From: Pinus tabuliformis
Taxonomy: Eukaryota; Streptophyta; Pinopsida; Pinales; Pinaceae
Assembly (NCBI GenBank): GCA_031772625.1
Contig: CM062817.1
Location: 887,196,184 to 887,260,183, forward strand
Reading direction: 5' to 3'
Length of the DNA stretch: 64,000 bases
Both the position numbers and the translations under genes were made by a program. Shown here piece after piece: positions 45,780 to 58,079 of the stretch (positions within the stretch are counted from its first letter, which is position 1; the number at the start of each line of letters is the position of its first letter). Below the pieces are notes generated by a model. That model made no database searches, was not told where the DNA came from, and saw only the letters and a program-made list of their open reading frames with translations.

Positions 45780-47300
45780 TCATCAATATATTTCTAGCAA
45801 TATAAATTTTGTCTCAATCGAACTCCTGGATTGAGAGTTATGCCCCCTTGAACTTTAACCAATTAGATAAGGTCATATCAGAATTAGGTTTCCACATGGC
45901 ACCCACATGTGTCTTTTCCATGTCACCATAAGCAGTTCCACATCACCCATTTCCTATACGTGGCATCCACATGTCCATTACTAGGTATCCATGGCACTTA
46001 CCACGTCAACCCAGGCTCATTGACACCACAAAACTTGGCCCCATGAGTTATGCCATGATTACATGTTACCCTTGTTCCAGGTTCTTGGAAGCTAGAGTGG
46101 TTTTTCATGGGTAGTTCCCTGTTTCAAACCCCCACTACCCAAACACCTTGCCTAGTAACTAATGACAAACCAAGGGGGATGCGAGTGAATGAGGGCCATT
46201 TATTAGACTCATAACTCAAGCATGTTGACATGAGGTGGAACCATTTTAATGTGGAGCCCATGACGAGTATCCCCACATTGAAAACCCCCCTCTTTTAACT
46301 CATAATTGACCAGGGGGTCTCCAAAATGAATGTGGCCCTTAGATTTAGCCATCATTCGACCATGAAATCCAAGGTAGCCCACTTGTAGAAAGGGTCAGAA
46401 GGTCAATTTGATGAATAGTGGGCGGTTGCGTGAGTTGATGACCTCAAAAGACGAAAATTTCTTTGAAAAATAACATCATCACTCCATCACCATCGCCCAT
46501 TTCGTGTCACATTATACATTGGTTATGGAAGCGAGTGGTGGAAAATGGTAAGGTCATGTGGATCCCACGTGGCCTCCACATCTCTTTGACAAGTCATAAA
46601 AAGGATCTTTGCTCCACCTTAGCAAAATCCTACACCAAATTTCCACTGCCATGTTTCATCCACGAGGCACTACTATGTGAACATTAGCATGGGTCCATGT
46701 TATCAGAGCGTTTCCACATGGCATCCAACTATGGCCATGAGGAACCACCACATAAGCTTAATTGGGTCCACATCATCAATGGGCTCCTACGTGGCATCCA
46801 CATGATCCTTATGAGATCCTTGTGACACTACCACCTTTGCTCAGGCATGGGCCCCACCTGAACCTTCCCCATTGTGTTTAACCATGATTTTATGATATAT
46901 TCGGTTCTATGGTAATCTAGGTGTTGCGACATTTCCACTATTAACATTCCCTCAACCCCTAAACCCCGAGATTACACTCGAGCTTGAAAGAAATATAGCT
47001 CCAATAGTTATCCAACCATCACAAGGGTGTCCACTCTTGTGTTGCCCCTAGACACTAGATTCCCCAAATCTATCTCTTGCATAGCACATCTGGTACGAGA
47101 TCGACCAGATATCATCTGACTTTGCACATTGTATCCATGATTCTAAATAAGTGTGCACTCTTGCCACACCCATATCTCATAGATCATCAAATAATCAAAC
47201 GATGCTTCAAAGGAATCCAATCCCAGATGTGTCTGGCTATAATTAACAATTGGAAAATGAAGAAGTATCCATCCCGAATATAGGGTATATTTACAAGACC
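45780..47300. other. GC-richer unassigned stretch with CCACATG words
   Basis: The composition is visibly richer in G and C than its neighbours. The word GGCATCCACATG or close variants recurs (about 45893, 45960, 46713, 46793). No coding domain is recognised, and no paired terminal repeat is seen within the window. Confidence 0.45.
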
Positions 47301-49150
47301 ATCCATTCCCAAATGAGTTCTAAATTCCTGCTAATGCTTGCAGAGAAGGGAAATTTAAGGAAATTTACTAGAATTTCCAAAAGACTAGAATTTCTGCCAA
47401 AAACATTATATCTTTAGAACAATGGTCAAATCTTGAGGAACAATATTTAGATGAGATATGCCATTTCCACAAGAACTATAGGGAACTAACATGACTCAAC
47501 TAACAATGGATTCTAAGAAAAAGAAAAAAGTGGCTCCAAAGGATAGATTTCACAAGAAAGCTTCAAATTGAACTTTGATAAGAGAATATCAATATCTATC
47601 AACAATACACAAGTATGAATAAACTATAAGATCATTGCATCACTCCTAAACCAAGTGACTATCAACACAAGTCGAATCATCATTTAACATCCAACACATA
47701 GGTTAGATTCTCATCATGTGAGATAATCTTAAGTGTGGCAATGGGCCATTCAATTCATAAACATATCATATGACTAGAAAACACATGTAATAACAAGTTC
47801 AGAGAGATACCTCATACAACAAGACATAATCATATAACAACTTTGCAGTTCCTACAAATAATAACCTTCACATAATGCTAGAGTTTCAACATATCCAAAA
47901 TACTTATGAGACACCAAATTCACCATGAACATGCTATCAATTCACCAACCTTCCATGAGTAATGTTGAATGATAAATTTTCCAATAATATGTCCAATAAT
48001 TTCATTAGCTATAATTCATTCATGCATAAGTCATCATACCTTTCTTAATAACTTGAAATGGTTGGGAATTTAAGGAGGGACTTCAACTCTCCACCCAAGA
48101 ATAGGCCAACTACACCACAATCTTTCTTGCAACTGACCACCCCCGAGCCAGAACCAAATTTATGAGGGGATGCTTGCTCAAGGAATTCACCCAAGGCTCA
48201 GCGAGGGCATTGCTAAATTCTAGGATTCTAAATCCACTATCTATGTCATTTATCATATATATTTTCAAAGAAAGCATTGTAGGAACTTGTAGTCCATTGT
48301 CTAGTTGGTTTATGAACATCACGACAAGCACTACAGTGGCTCATTTCACCCTTCCTAGTGGTTTATCAGTGTTACAACAAGCACCTAAGTGGTTTATCAA
48401 CCCATTCACAAGAACTAAGTGGTTTATCAACTTTATCAACAAGAATTTAGTGGTTTATTAGCTTACTTAGCAAGCACTCATGGTTCATTCCTCCTCTGAG
48501 CCTCCTACTAGCCAATCCATCTTGGACACACACAATCTAGTAGCCTCAACACATGAATAGAGGGGAAGACACCCCATTTCTAGATAACAAGGTTCATTTT
48601 CACATCCAACAATGTTACTACACTCCATGTCCATCATTCCATTCTTCTTTCTCCATTGTTCTCTATTCTCCATTTGTTTTTCCTTATTTTCTCTTGTTTT
48701 TTCCTTGAGGCCCTTCACATATCATGAGATTTCCAACTTTTCCTTCCTTCACATCGTGGGATAAAGTGTCCATACTTTCCTCCATCCAATCGTGTCTTCA
48801 CCATGTGTTGGGTGGTGGCTTGGTCTATTATGCCAACAGATAACCGTCTCCCACTTCTTCGTTCTCCCTTAGACATGGATTCATGCATCTCTCTCTTCAG
48901 GCCAACCTTTCATATTTTTATTATTTTCAAGAAAAACAGTTTAATCCTTGATTTTTTTACATGATTTTTCTTAACCAGTCATGGTTTCCACATTGGCCTT
49001 TATAGTTATTACCACATATATAAAAACAAGGGGTAGAAAGGCGATACTTCCACAAACTCCACCACCTTAAAGGAACACCTTCCTTAGTGTTTCGGTAAAT
49101 ATAAAGCAACAAAACCAAGCTTTATAAGAACGACTTTGACATCCACTTAA
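47301..49150. other. Unassigned AT-rich DNA with a short repeat
   Basis: No gene is recognised. At about 48290-48470 the phrase AGTGGTTTATCA recurs roughly every 30-35 bases (about five diverged units). Confidence 0.5.
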
Positions 49151-49179
49151 TATTTTAAAAAAATAGGTATAGTACCCTT

Positions 49180-49960
49180 ATTTGTTCTGTCATCTCCTAG
49201 GTGGCTTCATCAGGTCCAAAGTTCTTTCACTGCACCTTGATCTATTCTATTACTTGGTTTTTGAGTGTGGTTTACCTCTGGTCCAACATGCACTCTAGTG
49301 CTAGTTGGAACTATCCCTTGGGTTCCACATGTATCATAGACCCATCAACAATATTAATAGTGTCATGTACATAGTTCTTAAACAAATAAATGTGAAAAAC
49401 ATCATTTGATTTCACTGTGGGTGGTAAGGCCAATCCATATGCTACTAGCCTCACTTTTTCCAAAATTTGAAATGGTCCACAAAATTTGGATGCCAACTTA
49501 GCACAAGACTCCAATTTTAGTGAACTCTTCCTTGGTTTGAGGTGGGCGTATACATGTTCTTGCACTTGGAATTTTGTGTAAATTCTCTACCGGTCTGTAT
49601 GACTCTTTGGCATATCCTAGGTTTCTTTTAATTCTTCCTGATCTTGATTCTTCTTGCTTCATTTCTTCCAATAACCATTTTTTTGATTGGGTCATACCAA
49701 CTAATAAGAATCCTCAAAAGGGCTTATCTTAAGCGACTCTTAATACCCATTGTTGTAAGAAAATTCCACTAATGGTAAGAAATCTTCCCACTTCTTTAGT
49801 TGATGCATGGCATACATTCTCAGCACTCTAGAACTATGTTCATTCTTTCCATTTAACCATCTATCTAAGGATGACATGTAGTACTAAATCTAGATGGCTC
49901 TCAAAACCATTGTTATAGGCCATTTTGTCGCATTTGGTCAATAGGCCTGTAAACCAGATC
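49180..49960 (-). pseudogene. Ty3/gypsy integrase C-terminal remnant
   Basis: The minus strand has an integrase-tail stretch (49311-49565): VYAHLKPRKSSLKLE, SKFCGPFQILEKVRLVAYGLALPP and VFHIYLFKNYV. This is the usual gypsy tail before the chromodomain. Further down the same strand (about 49185-49300) are chromodomain-like residues IKVQ, NFGPDEATWEM. Upstream (to about 49960) is a faint integrase core end. No LTR is found. It is an old fossil with many breaks. Confidence 0.65.
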
Positions 49961-51230
49961 AATCATCATCCGTGCAAATGTTTTCATCATACCTACACAA
50001 ATCCCTAAGCATGACCTTTCCAAATCCCTGAATTTCTGGGTATAACTGCTTCAAATCAATGCTTTTAAGGCCCAACGCACCCTAATCCTTTAGAGAATTT
50101 CATTTAGTAGTAGGTTTCTCCACTTTGCACCAACGCTAATCAACAACAATTTTCTCCTTGCTGGGAGTGTGCTAATTCTAGAAATTCAAGAAAAATAAAA
50201 AGGTCCTGAAGCTTCCTCTTCCAGAAGCTTTGAAGGGTTGTTTTAACCATTTACCTTGGATAATAAGCTCAAATATTATCTGATCCTACCTTGGATAATT
50301 CACCTCTTATCCCTTGAGTTCATCCTCCCATATTAAGTGGATCTTAAGCCTAGATTGGTAAATGGATAAGAATTCCTTAATTTACTCAGCTTGGATTGAA
50401 CCTAGGAAGACCTTTCATTAAGATTGATTTGGTTTTTTGTGTCAGAACTTGGACCAATATTGATCAATGCTCCCCCTATTATTGAGACAGATCATTGCAA
50501 TGCTCTCTAGCCCTCTGTGCACTTGCGTTGTAGAGAACTGGTTGCCTTTCAACACCTACTCTGACCCTTATTTGATGAATTTTTTTTCCATTTTTTGCTT
50601 TTCTCTTTGATTTGTTTTGTTCCAAATGGTTCTTGTTGTGTATATGAGTGTTCCTTCGTCTCTGAAAAGCCTTCATCTTATCTTCTTTTGGTTTTGATTG
50701 CCTTTGACAAGAATTTGTTTGGATTTTTCTTTGTTCTTATCAATTAGGTCATTAGAAAATTGATTGCTTGAAAGAATTGGTGTTTCAGTCATCGTTCTGA
50801 ATAGTTTCTTTATCAGTGATTTAGCAAATATCTTAGTTTTCATCTTAAAATTAAGTGGATCGAAAATAAAAATATCATTCATTTTGCATTTCATTTAGGG
50901 CTTTGTGTGAAACTGAAATTTCGAACAATTGCATTAGGGGAATTTATTTAACGATATCATTTGTTGCATCTTGTATGATGCATCATTCTTTGTTGTCTTC
51001 CCTCCTGTACATAGATTTTCATTGAAAAGAAGATTCCATTTTGTCATGCTAGATTGCATCTTTAAGGTATTCAGATGAAATTCGTGGTGGGCCTTGAAAA
51101 TTGAAACATAATTCAAGATAAATTTTAAAATTTATTGAATCAATATTAAGGAGCATTTGAAACATTAACGCAAACATCTAGAGGTCTAGGCTAGAGACAT
51201 GTTCCAATGTCTATAAACATAGGAGCTATC
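49961..51230. other. Unassigned DNA
   Basis: A few short frames on the minus strand show no recognisable domain. Decayed upstream pol sequence from the integrase remnant may continue into the first few hundred bases, but I cannot show it. Confidence 0.4.
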
Positions 51231-51706
51231 ATTTTTTTCTAGCATTGCATTCCGAGGGTGATATCTCATTCCACGTATGTAAGTGTATCAAACCATTCTC
51301 CACGTATCTTCGGGTATATTGGATGGTGCTCCACGTATGAAAAGTATATGGGAACACTCTCATCGAATGGTTACACATTAAAAACACTACCACAGACTGT
51401 ACTTCCACGTATTGTCGAGTATATTTTGGAAGTCCCCACTAGGGTTCTATTCCCACCTTAGGTAACCGAGTCGGGCTCCTTGTACACTGTGATACAATGA
51501 ACACAACATTTAGGGATATTTTCTTATCGTATGTAAAACCTTGGTTTTGAAAGGTGGTATATTGCAATTCACAGTTGCTTGCTAAACCATTTTTCCTAGT
51601 TACCCCTCTTTTAATTTATTTTTGTTGTTAGTTTCTAAAATTAAGTAATAGCGGAATAACATTCTCCTTGTGGAAAAACTCCTTAATGGATCTTAAGTTG
51701 AGACTA
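51231..51706 (+). other. Leader before the V gag, with CCACGTAT repeats
   Basis: Four CCACGTAT words (51271, 51300, 51331, 51405), most followed within 20 bases by GTATA. It may be the LTR R-U5 and leader of element V, but no LTR edge or primer-binding site is clear. Confidence 0.45.
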
Positions 51707-53460
51707 ATGGCAACAATTCCTGAGTCTACCAGTCAAGGAAACCGCTATGATAGGAATCCTAGTCCTTTTCCTCCTTTTGGAAATATTGGTGCTCCTTATA
51801 TGGCAACGTTGTCCCTTCCTGGATTTACGATTGGTTTGTTATTTTAGTTATTTTTTATCCCTATTGTTTCGAATGTCCAAACTGCTCCTCAACCAAGTTC
51901 TCCTCCACCTGAACAAATCAGCCTCAAATTGATCTTAAAGTTGACCCTTTTCCTTCTTCACCTGCTGTTTCTTCATCCATTTCTTCCTCCTCATGTGGTG
52001 AAGGTATTGATTCTTGTAACCATGAAGCTAAGAAGAAGAAGAAGAAAAATAAGTAGAGGGGCAACCAAGCAACCATTGCTACCCATGCAACTAGTATGGA
52101 CAAATCTTCCAATCATCCCCGCAAAGTTAAATTCCCTTGCAAGTTATGTAAGGGTGATAACCTTCTTAGAGATTGTCTTGGTATTCCAAAGGTATTAGAA
52201 GTGTGGTCCATAGGCTCACATCAACCTTTTTCATCATCCTCTAGAGATCATGTTGGTGACAAACCATTGACTAGCGTTGATAAGGTTCATGGGAAAAAGG
52301 TTAAATTCAAGTTTCCCTATAGGTTATGTGAAGAGAATCATCCTATTCACCCTTTTCCTTCTATGGATGGATCCGCAAAAGTGTTGGAAAACCTTACAAC
52401 TTCTTAGCCTCATCTATTAGCTAGTTATCGAAAGCTTTGTCCTAATCCTCCACTAGTTGATGAAGTGATTGATCACAATCAATATCTAGTTAATCCCACT
52501 CTCTCTGAACATGAATCCCATGAGTCCATTCCCAACCAACCATCAGTTGAGAAAACGGTTACTCGATTCCACCTTCAGTTGATCGTACCTTTTACCATAG
52601 AGAGTGAACTCCATACCGCTCAAGTTATTCTCTTTTCTTCAGATTCCAATGAATTGGAGGGAAATCCTCCCATGCCAACGACACATGGGGACAATCCTCT
52701 TGTTCCCATGATACATGGGATAAGTTCTCCCGTTCCCATGGCACGAGGGGGCAGTTCTCCTATTCCCATCAAACCCCCTCCAAGTAGTATAGTCACTTCC
52801 CTTTATTGGAGTTGACTGGCAGTATATCGTCTTCCTCCTTACATGCCCTTCAAGATCATAGTATAAGCTTATAATGTGCTTGTACCTGGAACAGCCATAG
52901 ATGAAGGCACATTTGTTAGTATTATATCCTCAACTGCTTGGCAAGATTTAGGTTTTCCACAACTTGTGTCTGTTACCCAAAATACGTTGGCTTTAACAAA
53001 GGAACTAGTCAACCGTCAGGGATACTTCTTCAGTTTCCTATTACTTGGGAGGAAAGACTGTATATATCAACATGATGGTATTCCAAGGCCCTTTTGATTT
53101 TAATTTACTCCTTGGGTGTGACTATGTTTATGACATGGGAGCTCTTATCTATTCTCTCTTTCGTGTGATGTGTTTTCCACATGAAGGAATAATCATGACC
53201 ATTGACCAACTTTCATTCATTAGTCCTAATTTGACTCCCAATCAACCAACTCCTCTAAATGGTCCTTATATGCAAGTGGTATCTCCCCTGCCATAGATTA
53301 ATTATGTGGCAACCTGTTATATGCCTACGTCTATTGATGATATATTAGGTGATGTAGTGTATCATGTACTGGGGGCATTGGATCTTGGTCTTTCCATTAG
53401 ATCCCTTGATATGTATCCTTCCAGGGTGTTTTTCTCCCATATAAGGAGAACCTCTTGGAA
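51707..53460 (+). pseudogene. Gag-protease region of a gypsy-related element (V)
   Basis: It starts at ATG 51707 (MATIPESTSQGNRYDRNPS). A Pro/Ser-rich part leads to two cysteine-rich, zinc-knuckle-like segments (FPCKLCKGDNLLRDC near 52130-52175 and FPYRLCEENHPIHPF near 52311-52355). A linker with repeated PVPMxHG / PIPI phrases (52660-52780) follows, then a retropepsin-like region (52876-53296) with VSIISSTAWQDLGFPQLV, FDFNLLLGCDYVYDMGAL and a Gly-rich flap-like stretch. No RT or integrase follows. Beyond 53365 comes a non-coding, hairpin-rich tail. It resembles a common plant gypsy-related family known mostly as unnamed proteins. It is a fossil with several breaks. Confidence 0.6.
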
Positions 53461-53511
53461 GCCATGACATCTTGGAGGTCATGATCAATGCTCCTAGAAC
53501 ATAGTTCATTT

Positions 53512-53850
53512 TCTTGTGTCAAGCTCGTTAAAAAATGAAACAAATCCCCTTCCAATTTGTGTCTTTGATTAGATATCCTAAATTCCCAGTCAAGTCTTTC
53601 ACTTGATCTTGTAAATGAACCTTCATTCCATCCACCTACTAGTAACTAATAGTCTACTTAGGTGAATGAAATGAAGCTTAAGGGGCATGTGCCTAGAATT
53701 GAGTCATTATGATGGGGGCATGCAAACTTATTTAAAGAATATTTTTTCTCATGTTTCAAGCTTGTGAAAAAATGAAACCATCTTCAAGTATTCTCAAGCA
53801 TAATTTCCCATGTTTCAAGCTTGTGTAAAAATGAAACCGTTCTCATCCTA
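53512..53850 (+). repeat. Hairpin units in the left V tail
   Basis: One unit like GTGTCAAGCTCGTTAAAAAATG (53518-53542) and two units with GTTTCAAGCTTGTG...AATGAAAC (53751-53840). The TTTCA/TGAAA arms can pair. The inverted copy carries more units (63219-63525 and 63714-63860). Confidence 0.7.
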
Positions 53851-54164
53851 TTTTCATGATTTCTTATTAGCCTATTTCTGCTAGATGAGCCTTGTTTTTC
53901 TCATTCCATCGTCACCATCTGCTTGGCTGATCATACACTTTCACTTGGTTTTTTACCCTTTCCTGAGGAACAGTTGCGATGAGTGGTCTTATTATCCAAT
54001 CTATTGACCTTTGCGTGTTTTGAGCAGTTCCATCATGACTGGAACCAGTTGCTACCCTTTATACCACTCATTCCTCAAGGGGGAGTCATCTTTAAGCTCT
54101 TTTCAGACTCCCTAAACATGAATTTTTTTCTACCACTTATCTTTTCGAACTCGTTAAATTAAAT

Positions 54165-54169
54165 GAAAA
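54165..54169. repeat. Target-site duplication of element W, left
   Basis: GAAAA; repeated at 60138-60142. Confidence 0.9.
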
Positions 54170-54623
54170 TGTTAGGATATTCCGACACATAGGAAATAGT
54201 TAAGTTCAACTTGGTCTAATATAGAGTTAGGTATAGAGTTAGGTAAAGTGTGTTTCTTTACCGTTGTACATTTTGTAACTTACAATCCGACGGTCACGAT
54301 ATGTAGTGATCCGACGGTTCATTCTCTCCTCGGTATTACCGACACTTGATCCGTGGCTTGACACCCGATTGGTCCATGAGTTCTATTTAAAGCACATGGA
54401 GGGTCATTGTTTGGGTAATCCGTGCATGAGAGAAGCTTATGTAAATTTTCATTCTTTGATTAATAAATTGCCTGTAGTACCCACGTTGGGACAGGCCGTG
54501 GACTGTTTCCCTCTTTGAGGGTTTTAACCACGTCAAAAATACTGGTGTATAGATCTGTGATCTGGTTGTGAGCGGTGCCCTTTTGGTATTCTTTCTGAGG
54601 AACTTACCCTGTAATTTCCTACA
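54170..54623 (+). repeat. 5' LTR of element W
   Basis: It starts TGTTAGGATATTCCG and ends TTTCCTACA. A TATA-like CTATTTAAAGC lies near 54384-54394. A 12-bp word TATAGAGTTAGG is present twice in tandem near 54223-54246. Confidence 0.95.
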
Positions 54624-54635
54624 TGGTATCAGAGC
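54624..54635 (+). promoter_or_regulatory. Primer-binding site of element W
   Basis: TGGTATCAGAGC, directly after the 5' LTR; the initiator-Met tRNA type. Confidence 0.93.
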
Positions 54636-55255
54636 TATTTGAGGGCCGCGTCCGTTGGTGATCCAAATCTGAAGCCGGTAGAACTGCATGCGGCTGTCGT
54701 TTCCTAGATCTGCTGTTTCTGACTGCTTTCGGGCCGAGAGGACTGCTCTGTTGCGTTCGGAGCATCTGTTCCAGTGAGGAACCCCTTTCGTTTCACGCGA
54801 AAAGGTTTCCGGTAGCCCTAGCTGCGTCATTTTTCAGATCGGGAGGTATACAGTGTTTTTGCAGTTTACTGTTATTTTCTCTCTGCTTATTTCGGTTTCG
54901 GTTTATTTAGCCCTTTTTTTTAACCGGATCTATACCTTTCATTTCTGCGTATGCTCTTTGCCCTGCGACTCTGTGCGATCTGGGCAAATCAGAAACAGAA
55001 AGGAAAGATTTTTCTCATGCGTATGCTCTTTTCTCTGCACCTTAGTGTGATCTCGAAAAATCAGAAACATTGAGAAAAATATTTAGTTTTTCGGCTAAAG
55101 CTAACTTTGAGATTTTTTTTTTAAATTTCTAGTTTTTTGGCTAAAGCTAACTTCGAGCCTCAAGGTTCGTTTTTCTTTGCATATTCGTGTTGGGTTTTGT
55201 GTTTTGTGTTTTGTAGGGAAAAAAAGCTTTCTCAAAGCAAGCACGCAAACCAAGG

Positions 55256-55298
<43 letters not shown>

Positions 55299-55562
55299 TT
55301 TTGTATAGATCAATTGGTTCAAAGCTATTTTAAGAGAGTAGAGGTCTTGGGTTCAAGTCTCCATTTTGTGGGGGCGGATTTTTTCATTCCCGCACATTCG
55401 CGCACTTTGCCGGCAACGTCAACAATTTTTTTTCAAAAAGCCATAACTTCTTCATCCGGAAGCCTTTTTCAGAGCCGTTTTTTTTAAAACCGCCTATTTT
55501 TTCGAGATCTATCCATTGGAACACTTACTTTCAGCATCTTTAGCTTCAGTTTTTTAAAAAAA
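54636..55562 (+). other. Long 5' leader of element W
   Basis: About 930 bases without a convincing gene. It has two diverged direct duplications (CGTATGCTCTTTxCCCTGC at about 54948 and 55020; CGGCTAAAGCTAACTT at about 55091 and 55138) and a long CT microsatellite (about 55261-55293). Confidence 0.8.
55255..55293 (+). repeat. CT dinucleotide microsatellite in the W leader
   Basis: A run of C followed by about 16 uninterrupted CT units. Confidence 0.95.
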
Positions 55563-57850
55563 ATGGAAAGTCCATGCCAAGTCATTCTTGACAACACTAA
55601 CTACTTCCAATGGGTAGCCTACATGGAAGATTTACTTAGAAGTAAAGGTCTCTTCAGAATAGCCACAGACCAAGAGAAGAAACCAAAAGATGAAGACAAG
55701 GCTACAAAATGGGAAAATAGACAAGATCAAGCACGTGGTTTGATAGGGATGTCTATTTCTCCTGATCTTAGATTCCACATTGCAGAACTTGAGACTCCTC
55801 ATGAAGCATTAGAAAAACTCGCTAAAGTTTTTGGGATTAAAAATGAAATTAGAGCCCATCAACTTGAAAATGAGTTGCTTACTTTGGATCCTAATAATTT
55901 TTCTTGCATTGAAGATTTCTTGTCCAAATTCAAGACCCTTAGATATCTCTTGGAAGGTGTTAAAGTTAAGAAAGAAGATGGTAACCTTATTTATTCGATC
56001 CTTACTAAGTTGGGACCAACCTACTCTGTATTTGTTTCCACTTTCCATTCTACAAGGGAAGCTTTCATTTGTCAAGGAAAAGACTACAAGGCCCCTTCCT
56101 TTGACTCCTTTTGTGATTCCTTAATAAGAGAACAAGAAAAACTCTTACACCTTGGTCTTCTTAATCTTGGAAACTCTTCCACGAAAGCGTTAGCCGCCCA
56201 GCAGCAACCAAATTCAAAGAATCCTAAGAAGTCATATCCTCAAAAGAATGGTCCTAAACCAACTCAGCCTCAAAATGAAAGATCATTTCAGCAAAATGAT
56301 AAGACCAATAAAAACAAATGGAAGAAGACTGATAGACATTGTAACTTTTGTAATCGAGATGGCCACTTAGAATCTAAATGCTTTAAGAAGATGGAAGCCT
56401 TGGAAGCCGCAATGAAGAAACATAACATCCATGTGGAGCCTACTTCAACTTCAACTTCTGGAATGGCACTTTCTGCATGTCGTTGTCAATCATCTCAGTC
56501 TGGTTATGCATTAAATGTATCTTCTTCTTCTTCTCATTCTCATGAGTGGCTCATTGATTCTGGAGCCTCTTATCACATGGCCAAAAACCAAGCCATGTTT
56601 TCTTCTTTAAATGATTGCAACACCAAAAATATATATGTTGGTGATGATAGATCTCTTAATGTTGTAGGGACTGGAACTGTTCATCTAGACAATGGTCAGT
56701 TTAATGATGTATTATGTGTTCCAACCTTATCCTGCAACCTTTTATCTGTCTATCAGATAACTCATTCAGGTGAAGGTAAAATTGTTGAATTTTCACCTCA
56801 TGATGTTGTAATCAAGGATCTAAAAGATCCTAAACAGATTCTAGCTACTGGTCTTGCTGATGATTCCATAAGGTTGTATAAGTTTCACAACTTTGGGTCA
56901 TCAAATCTTCCCTCAGTATTTGTTGCTCATAATGATGAAGTGAGCAAACTTTGGCATGAGCGATTTGGTCACTTAAACTATCGCTCCCTTCAGCATCTAT
57001 GTAAAGAAAATATGGTGACAGGTCTTCCTATGGTATCTTGCAGAGATGGTGTTTGTTCCGGATGTGTACTCGGAAAACATCATCGGGACAGTTTTGACAA
57101 ACGTGCCTCTTGGCACGCCTCAGCCCCTTTACATCTTGTGCACAGTGATTTATGTGGTCCTCTTCCTGTTGCTTCATTCTCTGGCTGCAAGTACTTCTTA
57201 ACTTTCATTGATGATTTCTCCAGACGCACTTGGGTATACTTCTTAAAACTCAAGAGCGAAGTATTTAACACATTTTTGGCCTTCAAAGCCTTTGTTGAAA
57301 AACAATCTGGACATCAAATTCTTAAGCTAAGAACTGATAATGGTGGAGAATATGTTAAAAACACATTCATCAACTTTTGCACCGAAAATGGAATTCAAAT
57401 GCAACATACTGTTCCATACACTCCACAACAAAATGGTGTAGCTGAAAGGAAAAATCGCACCTTAAAGGAAATGGCTAATTGTATGCTGCAATCTAAAGGA
57501 CTCAATCTTAGTTTTTGGGCCGAAGCAATTAATTGTGCAAATTATATAATCAATCGCACTCCTACTAAGGTTCTAGAGAATATCACTCCAGAAGAAGCTT
57601 GGAGTTCCATTAAACCAGATGTAAGTCACTTTCGTGTGTTTGGAAGTGAAGCATGGGCCCATATTCCAGATGAAAAGCATAAAGCTTTAGAACCTAAGAG
57701 TGAGAAATGTACTTTTGTTGGATATTCTAAAGATGTAAAAGGTTATAGACTTATTCCATTTAAGTCCAAAAATGTTATCATTAGAAGAGATGTAAAATTT
57801 GATGAAAATAAATCGGCCTGCGAGCCTAGTCCGGCGGATGTGCCACCTCT
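55563..57850 (+). CDS. Gag, protease and integrase part of element W
   Basis: It starts at ATG 55563 (MESPCQVILDNTNYFQWVAYM), the first good start after the leader. The UBN2-type gag spans about residues 1-220. The zinc knuckle CNFCNRDGHLESKC (CX2CX4HX4C) is at about residues 260-275, and the protease motif WLIDSGASYHM at about 330-340. GAG-pre-integrase follows (LWHERFGHLNYRSLQHLC, about 460-480) with its CSGCVLGK zinc pair. The integrase core has HSDLCGPL, FIDDFSRRTWVYF, RTDNGGEY and QNGVAERKNRTL, which carry the D-D-35-E residues. The products form the particle, cut the polyprotein and insert the DNA. Part of a retroelement polyprotein, reported here only as family parts. Confidence 0.92.
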
Positions 57851-58079
57851 TCCTATCTCTTCTACTTTTGAAAACATTTCTTCTTCAGATGATGAAAGCG
57901 AGGATGATAATCCTCCCCCACCTTCTCAGGATCCTCAACTTCCAAGATGGCTCCGTGCTACTCGGGATGCAGCAGGTGATCTTGCCGGTGATCCTACAGA
58001 TCAGCGACGTACACGTTCTCAGTTTGAAAGAGCCTCTTCTTTACTGGCTCAAGCTCCAGTAAATCATGATCTTGACACT

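Noticed and set aside
46463-47283. Small plus-strand frames in the GC-richer stretch
   Set aside because: No domain, no homologous pattern and no splice-site context to support exons.
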